The notes under the pieces were generated by a model, which saw only the letters and a list, made by a program, of their open reading frames with translations, had not been told where the DNA came from and made no database searches. Shown one piece after another: positions 23,411 to 27,420 of a stretch of DNA of 27,420 nucleotides (within the stretch, counting starts at the first letter, position 1; every line of letters starts with the position of its first letter). Where the stretch lies: contig CAYNOS010000032.1 of NCBI GenBank assembly GCA_964398985.1, positions 1-27,420 of the forward strand, written 5' to 3'. Source of the DNA: CAYMRL01 sp964398985. Its GTDB lineage: Bacteria > Deinococcota > Deinococci > Deinococcales > Trueperaceae. The position numbers and the translations under genes were made by a program.

Positions 23411-24859
23411 ATGAGCCGATCACAGAGCCGCTCTGCCTCGAGCGAACGCCGGGTCCTGATCTTCGGTGCCGATGGCCTGCGCCCCGACCAGATCGATCCT
23501 TCACTGATGCCGAACTACGCGCGCCTCATCGCTGGCGGGACCCGCTTCGACTCGTTCTACTCCGCGTACCCAACGCACACGCGGGTGAACATGAGCACTC
23601 TGACGACCGGCACGCGGCCCGGAACTCACGGCGTCGTCGGAAACGTCATGTTCGTGTCCGGGGCCAGTGATGACGGACTGGTGGACACGTCCAAAGACGC
23701 GGCTCTGATCGGCTTCGAGGAGAAGACCGGGGAGAGGGTTCTGCTGGCCCCCACACTCGGTGACAGGCTCTATGACCAAGGCGCGAGGCTGTTCGTCGCG
23801 GCCTCGAGCTCACCCGGCGCCTCTTTGCTGTGGAACCTGAACCACCCCTACCACGTGGTGAACGCGTCATCGACATATGGACAGGCAGATCTGATGGCGC
23901 TCCACGAGAAGCTGGGACCACCTCAGGCCGAGGAGGGCCGCACGCGCTACGAGAGCACGAAGTGGGCGGCGCAAGCCCTGATCGACCTAGGACTGCCCGA
24001 CCCGAGCAATCGCGTGATGACGCTGTGGCTGACGGAACCAGACGCCAGCCAGCATTGGTTCGGGCTCGGATCGAACCATGCACTCCGCGGCCTGCGGGTG
24101 GTCGATGAGTGCCTCGGCTGGGTGCTGGCCGGTGCGCGCCGGCTCGGACTCGAGGACCAACTCGACATCCTGCTCATCAGCGACCACGGGCATTCGACGG
24201 TGCATGCAGCGCGCTCGCTGAGCGAACACCTGGCCGACGCACGGCTGGAGACGGGTCTGTCGCTCCCCTACGTTGCCGTCGGAGATGGGCTGTTCGCAGC
24301 CCAGGGGGCTAGACAGGCCGCGGTCGAGCAACTCGGGACCCTGGTCGAATGGCTCGTTTCACGGCCATGGTGCGACCTCGTGTTCACGACCGGTGAGGCG
24401 GACGGGATGCCCAACACGCTGCCCCTGCGCCTCGCGCTTGGCGAGCCTCGTCACGCACGCGCGCCCCTCGTGACCGTCTCACCCACCTGGCGGCACGAGA
24501 CCAACGACTACGGCGTGGCCGGGATCGTCAACACCCTGACCTCGTATGCTCCGCTGCGGTCCACGCACGGGAGCGCGTCGCCATACGACATGCGGGCAGT
24601 GTGCGTCGGATACGGCCCAGGTTTCGAGGCGGGCAGGACCGTCGCTTGGCCGTGTGGCACGGTTGACGTGGCACCAACGGTGTGTGACCTGGTGGGCCTG
24701 CCATTGGACGGCTTCGAAGGCCGGTCACTGCTGCGCGAAGTGCCGCCACTGGCCGTGAAACGCGAACGCGTGGCAGCGGGTGACGGCAAGGGCATCGAAC
24801 TCGCAGAGGTGGCGGGGCACCACTACTTCCTGGGCAGCAGCCCGGTCGGCGAGAACTAG
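23411..24859 (+). CDS. alkaline phosphatase superfamily phosphodiesterase (type I NPP-like)
   Basis: A 482-residue hydrolase of the nucleotide pyrophosphatase/phosphodiesterase branch of the alkaline phosphatase superfamily. The first metal aspartate is Asp21 in LIFGADGLRPDQ; the nucleophile region YPTHTRVNMSTLTTGTRPGTHGVVGN places a Thr (about 55-57) before the conserved Asn60. WLTEPDASQHWFG and ISDHGHSTVHA supply further metal Asp/His ligands, all as in the family. No signal peptide is seen, so it should be cytoplasmic and would split a phosphodiester or release phosphate from an alkyl phosphate or phosphonate. It diverges from the binding-protein gene and starts six bases after a TAGAAC hexamer. 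Bacterial relatives in catabolic clusters include phosphonoacetate hydrolases, which remain an option here. Confidence 0.88.
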   Translation: MSRSQSRSASSERRVLIFGADGLRPDQIDPSLMPNYARLIAGGTRFDSFYSAYPTHTRVNMSTLTTGTRPGTHGVVGNVMFVSGASDDGLVDTSKDAALIGFEEKTGERVLLAPTLGDRLYDQGARLFVAASSSPGASLLWNLNHPYHVVNASSTYGQADLMALHEKLGPPQAEEGRTRYESTKWAAQALIDLGLPDPSNRVMTLWLTEPDASQHWFGLGSNHALRGLRVVDECLGWVLAGARRLGLEDQLDILLISDHGHSTVHAARSLSEHLADARLETGLSLPYVAVGDGLFAAQGARQAAVEQLGTLVEWLVSRPWCDLVFTTGEADGMPNTLPLRLALGEPRHARAPLVTVSPTWRHETNDYGVAGIVNTLTSYAPLRSTHGSASPYDMRAVCVGYGPGFEAGRTVAWPCGTVDVAPTVCDLVGLPLDGFEGRSLLREVPPLAVKRERVAAGDGKGIELAEVAGHHYFLGSSPVGEN

Positions 24860-24878
24860 GCCCTCGCGCTGCGCTCGA

Positions 24879-26090
24879 CTACTTGCCGGCCGCCCCGGTA
24901 CCTGCACCGTGCCGGTGTCTGGCGGTTGGCCAGTCGCCGGGCAGGTCCACGTAGCTGGCGTCCAGTTCGCGCACCGACGGGCACCCCAGGAGTTTGAGCG
25001 TGCGCTCGAGTTCGGTTCGCAGGATCTCGAGCGCCCGGGTCACGCCTTCACGACCCGCGGCGGCGAGTCCGTAGGCGTAGGCGCGTCCCACCAGAACGGC
25101 GCGGGCCCCCAACGCGAGTGCCTTGGCGACGTCGGCGCCTCGCCGGATTCCGCCGTCCATCAGCACTTCGGCTTGGCTGCCGACAGCCTCCAGCACCTCG
25201 GGAAGAACCCTCAAGGTCGGTGCGACGCCATCGAGCTGCCTGCCACCGTGGTTGGAGACGACGACGGCGCTGGCGCCGGCGTCCACCGCGCGCAGAGCGT
25301 CGTCAGCCGTGTGCACGCCTTTCACGACGATGGGGCCGCCCCAGGCATCCGAGATCCAGGCGAGGTCGGTCCACGACACGGCCGCTGCAGCAAGCTGCGC
25401 GCCGATGTCGGTGTAGGGCATCGGTCCTTCGGGCAGCATGATGTTGGGGAACGACATCTGTGCCCCGTCACGCAAGAAATCGAGAAGCCATCCGGGGCGG
25501 GTGAGGATCTGCGGGAGGAACGGTACGAAGTCGGGAAACCGGCGCGCGATGAGCTGTGCTGAGCCGTTGCGCACGTCGCGCTCGCGCATGCCCGCTACTG
25601 GGGTATCGACGGTGACGACGAGCGCCGAGTAACCGCAAGCCCGGGCTCGCGCGATTGACTTGAGGCCAACCTCACGACCGCCGCAGAGGTAGAGCTGGTA
25701 CCAGACGGGTGCCGTGCTTGCCTCCCTGACCTCCTCCATGCGGGTGCCGGAGAGGGTCGAGAGGGTGTAGATGGTGCCGGCCTGACCGGCTGCGGCAGCC
25801 GCTTCGGCCTCGCCGCGGGGCCAGAACATGCGGCTCGAGCCCACCGGCGCCAGAATCACCGGCAGAGCCAGTTCGTGCCCGAGCACGGTGGTGGAGAGAC
25901 CCACTTGAGGATGTACGACTGCCGAGCGCGGCCGCCACGTCAGTTCTGCGAACGTCGCTTCGTTCGCCCGCAGCGTCCGTTCATCCTCGGCGCCGCCGTC
26001 GATGTAATCGAATGCCATGCGGGGCAACCGCCGGCGTGCACGTTCGCGCAAGTCTGCGATGCCGACTACCGTTGGTCCTAAGCGTGACAA
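24879..26090 (-). CDS. FMN-dependent alpha-hydroxy-acid oxidizing protein
   Basis: A 403-residue TIM-barrel flavoprotein of the glycolate oxidase/lactate dehydrogenase family, turning an L-2-hydroxy acid into a 2-oxo acid. Key residues: Tyr29 in FDYIDGGAEDE, the VWYQLYL flavin strand, the Thr/Asp in VVTVDTPVAGMRERD, Lys in IVVKGVHTADDALR, and the His/Arg pair in SNHGGRQLDG; the C-terminal flavin phosphate site is DGGIRRGADVAKALALGARAVLVGR. A TTG at 26090 is the only usable start, because a stop lies four codons upstream and the next ATG would cut off the residues before the first helix. It converges with the phosphodiesterase gene, 19 bases apart. It could consume a hydroxy acid produced by the aldehyde dehydrogenase of the leftward cluster, but they are 18 kb apart. 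Confidence 0.9.
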   Translation of the reverse strand: MSRLGPTVVGIADLRERARRRLPRMAFDYIDGGAEDERTLRANEATFAELTWRPRSAVVHPQVGLSTTVLGHELALPVILAPVGSSRMFWPRGEAEAAAAAGQAGTIYTLSTLSGTRMEEVREASTAPVWYQLYLCGGREVGLKSIARARACGYSALVVTVDTPVAGMRERDVRNGSAQLIARRFPDFVPFLPQILTRPGWLLDFLRDGAQMSFPNIMLPEGPMPYTDIGAQLAAAAVSWTDLAWISDAWGGPIVVKGVHTADDALRAVDAGASAVVVSNHGGRQLDGVAPTLRVLPEVLEAVGSQAEVLMDGGIRRGADVAKALALGARAVLVGRAYAYGLAAAGREGVTRALEILRTELERTLKLLGCPSVRELDASYVDLPGDWPTARHRHGAGTGAAGK

Positions 26091-26166
26091 CGAGCGAGTC
26101 TAACCTGCCAGTACTCACCCGGGAACCCGTGAGAGATGGAACCGCCCTGTACCCAAGGCCCGACCC

Positions 26167-26340
26167 TCAATCGACCCCGATGTCCTCGTTCCACAGCTCG
26201 GGCCGCTTCGCGATGAAATCGGTCATCATCGCAACGCACTCGGGGTCGTCGACGTCGATGACCCTCACGCCCTGCTCGCGCAGCCAGTCGGCGCCGCCCC
26301 TTAAGGCGCGATTCCCGATGTGCGCGATTGCGCCGCGCGT
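26167..26340 (-). pseudogene. 3' remnant of a cytosine deaminase-like gene
   Basis: The last 45-50 codons of a leftward frame, ending in TGA at 26169-26167, read GNRALRGGADWLREQG, then VRVIDVDDPECVAMMTDFI and AKRPELWNEDIG. This is the C-terminal end of yeast Fcy1-type and bacterial nucleoside/cytosine deaminases, which close with a LDDxxCxxxMxxFIxxRPxxWxEDIG pattern. The zinc-binding HAE and PCxxC motifs that should lie upstream are absent; the frame instead runs into DNA antisense to cysD without family resemblance. The gene is therefore decapitated at about the point where the cysD upstream region begins. A loss of function is certain for this copy, unless the missing part was moved elsewhere. 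Confidence 0.75.
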
Positions 26341-26357
26341 CGCACCCCAGGCTGACT

Positions 26358-26363
26358 TACGGT
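26358..26363 (+). promoter_or_regulatory. candidate -10 element of cysD (leaderless arrangement)
   Basis: TACGGT ends six bases before the cysD ATG, so a transcript starting near the ATG is possible. No convincing -35 is visible, and no purine-rich ribosome binding site stands out at the proper distance. Confidence 0.3.
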
Positions 26364-26369
26364 AAGGCC

Positions 26370-27332
26370 ATGACCGAGACCAAGGCGGTCGCCGGCCCCC
26401 GCACGGAGCGCGAGCGACTCGAACCGGCTCGCGAGCGGTTGGGTCACCTGAGGCGACTCGAGGCCGAGTCGATTCACATCTTCCGCGAGGTGGCAGCGGA
26501 GCTCGAGCGCCCCGTGATGCTCTACAGCATCGGCAAGGACAGCTCGGTGATGCTGCACCTCGCCCACAAGGCCTTCCACCCGGCCAAGCCACCGTTCCCG
26601 CTGCTGCACGTCGATACCACTTGGAAGTTCCGCGACATGATCGAGTTCCGCGACCGCCGGGCGGCGGAAGCGGGCATGGAGCTGATCGTCCACGTCAACC
26701 ACGAAGGCGTCCGGCAGGGCATCCACCCGTTCCACAACGGCAGCGCCGTCTACACCGACGTGATGAAGACGCAGGGCCTCAAACAGGCCCTGGACTTGCA
26801 CGGGTTCGACGCCGCGTTCGGCGGGGCTAGGCGCGACGAGGAGAAGAGCCGTGCCAAGGAGCGCGTGTTCAGCTTCAGGGACCGCCACCACACCTGGGAT
26901 CCGCGCAACCAGCGTCCGGAGCTGTGGAACCTCTACAACGCCCGCCGCGGCAAGGGTGAGACCATCCGCGTCTTCCCGCTGTCGAACTGGACCGAGCTGG
27001 ACGTCTGGCAGTACGTCCTGCTCGAGAACATCCCGGTCGTGCCGCTCTACTTCGCGGCCGAGCGGCCGGTCGTCGATAGGGACGGCGCCCTGATCATGGT
27101 CGACGACGAGCGCCTGCCGCTGATGAACGGAGAAACGCCGCGCTTCGAGCGCGTGCGCTTCAGGACGCTCGGGTGCTACCCGCTGACCGGCGCCATCCGT
27201 TCCGAGGCAACCACCGTGCCCGAGGTCCTCGAGGAGATGCTCAGGTCACGCACCAGCGAGCGGCAGGGCCGCGTCATCGACAGCGACCAGGGCGCCAGCA
27301 TGGAGCTCAAGAAGCGACAGGGCTACTTCTGA
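26370..27332 (+). CDS. cysD: sulfate adenylyltransferase subunit 2 (CysD)
   Basis: A 320-residue member of the PP-loop ATP pyrophosphatase family. With the GTPase CysN it makes adenosine 5'-phosphosulfate from ATP and sulfate, the first step of sulfate assimilation. Visible hallmarks: LRRLEAESIHIFREVAAE, PP-loop SIGKDSS at 53-59, LLHVDTTWKFRDMIEFRD, FGGARRDEEKSRAKERVFSFRD, and the ending RQGRVIDSDQGASMELKKRQGYF, which is diagnostic for CysD. The start at 26370 gives a length close to the E. coli protein (302) plus a short N-terminal tail; an earlier in-frame ATG at 26328 would fall in the deaminase remnant. Its TGA overlaps the ATG of cysN, so the two subunits are translationally coupled. Confidence 0.97.
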   Translation: MTETKAVAGPRTERERLEPARERLGHLRRLEAESIHIFREVAAELERPVMLYSIGKDSSVMLHLAHKAFHPAKPPFPLLHVDTTWKFRDMIEFRDRRAAEAGMELIVHVNHEGVRQGIHPFHNGSAVYTDVMKTQGLKQALDLHGFDAAFGGARRDEEKSRAKERVFSFRDRHHTWDPRNQRPELWNLYNARRGKGETIRVFPLSNWTELDVWQYVLLENIPVVPLYFAAERPVVDRDGALIMVDDERLPLMNGETPRFERVRFRTLGCYPLTGAIRSEATTVPEVLEEMLRSRTSERQGRVIDSDQGASMELKKRQGYF

Positions 27333-27420
27333 TGCGCCAAGACGCGGCGCCCTTGGCGGCGCGCAGCGAGGAGAGAGCGGAGAAGGACCTGCTGCGCTTC
27401 ATCACCTGCGGCAGCGTCGA
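27332..27420 (+). CDS. cysN: sulfate adenylyltransferase subunit 1 (CysN), 5' end only
   Basis: The first 29 codons of a gene running off the window. DLLRFITCGSVD is the start of the CysN GTPase domain, immediately before its P-loop (normally DDGKST). Its ATG overlaps the cysD stop (TGATG). CysN is the GTP-hydrolysing subunit that drives adenosine 5'-phosphosulfate formation; some homologues carry a fused CysC kinase, which cannot be judged here. Confidence 0.9.
   Translation, partial: MRQDAAPLAARSEERAEKDLLRFITCGSV

Overview
The window is GC-rich (about two thirds GC by eye), densely coding bacterial DNA with one 100-N scaffold gap (1801-1900). The secreted proteins with Ala-Gln type signal-peptide ends, the ScyD/ScyE-like protein and the mix of BMP- and Opp-type importers suggest a Deinococcota lineage such as Trueperaceae. 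This placement is an inference from protein style; the window contains no rRNA or other marker gene. It looks like ordinary chromosome: I see no phage, plasmid, IS, tRNA, rRNA or CRISPR signature.

Layout. (1) 1-5615: a PDZ/multi-TM/GAF membrane sensor cut by the gap; a secreted ScyD/ScyE-like beta-propeller protein and a membrane-tethered mono-heme cytochrome c, both leftward; the 3' remnant of an HpcH/HpaI-type aldolase; and an ABC-F ATPase whose first ATPase domain is unusually short. (2) 5638-17313: a leftward cluster of ten genes reading RpiR-family regulator, Zn-dependent dehydrogenase, LsrF/DhnA-type class I aldolase, EamA (DMT) transporter, FGGY kinase, BMP-type binding protein, dual-domain ABC ATPase, two permeases and an aldehyde dehydrogenase. 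This is the most coherent system here. It reads as import, oxidation, phosphorylation, aldol cleavage and aldehyde oxidation of an unidentified sugar, polyol or nucleoside-derived compound. (3) 17420-21604: a tightly packed rightward operon of a ComB-like (2-phosphosulfolactate phosphatase family) protein, two Opp/Dpp-type permeases and an amidase. It faces the matching solute-binding protein (21657-23177, leftward) across a hairpin. No ATPase for this transporter lies in the window. (4) 23411-27420: an alkaline-phosphatase-superfamily phosphodiesterase, an FMN-dependent alpha-hydroxy-acid oxidase, a 3' remnant of a cytosine-deaminase-like gene, and the start of the cysD-cysN sulfate-activation operon, running off the right edge.

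Regulation visible in the sequence: a good -35/-10 pair (TTGACG, 17 bp, TACTCT) drives the RpiR gene from the 107-bp divergent region it shares with the ComB-like operon, and that region also holds an inverted repeat that could be an operator. Perfect hairpins sit after the BMP binding-protein gene and between the convergent amidase and peptide-type binding-protein genes. Several genes have -10-like hexamers so close to the start codon that leaderless or near-leaderless transcripts are plausible.
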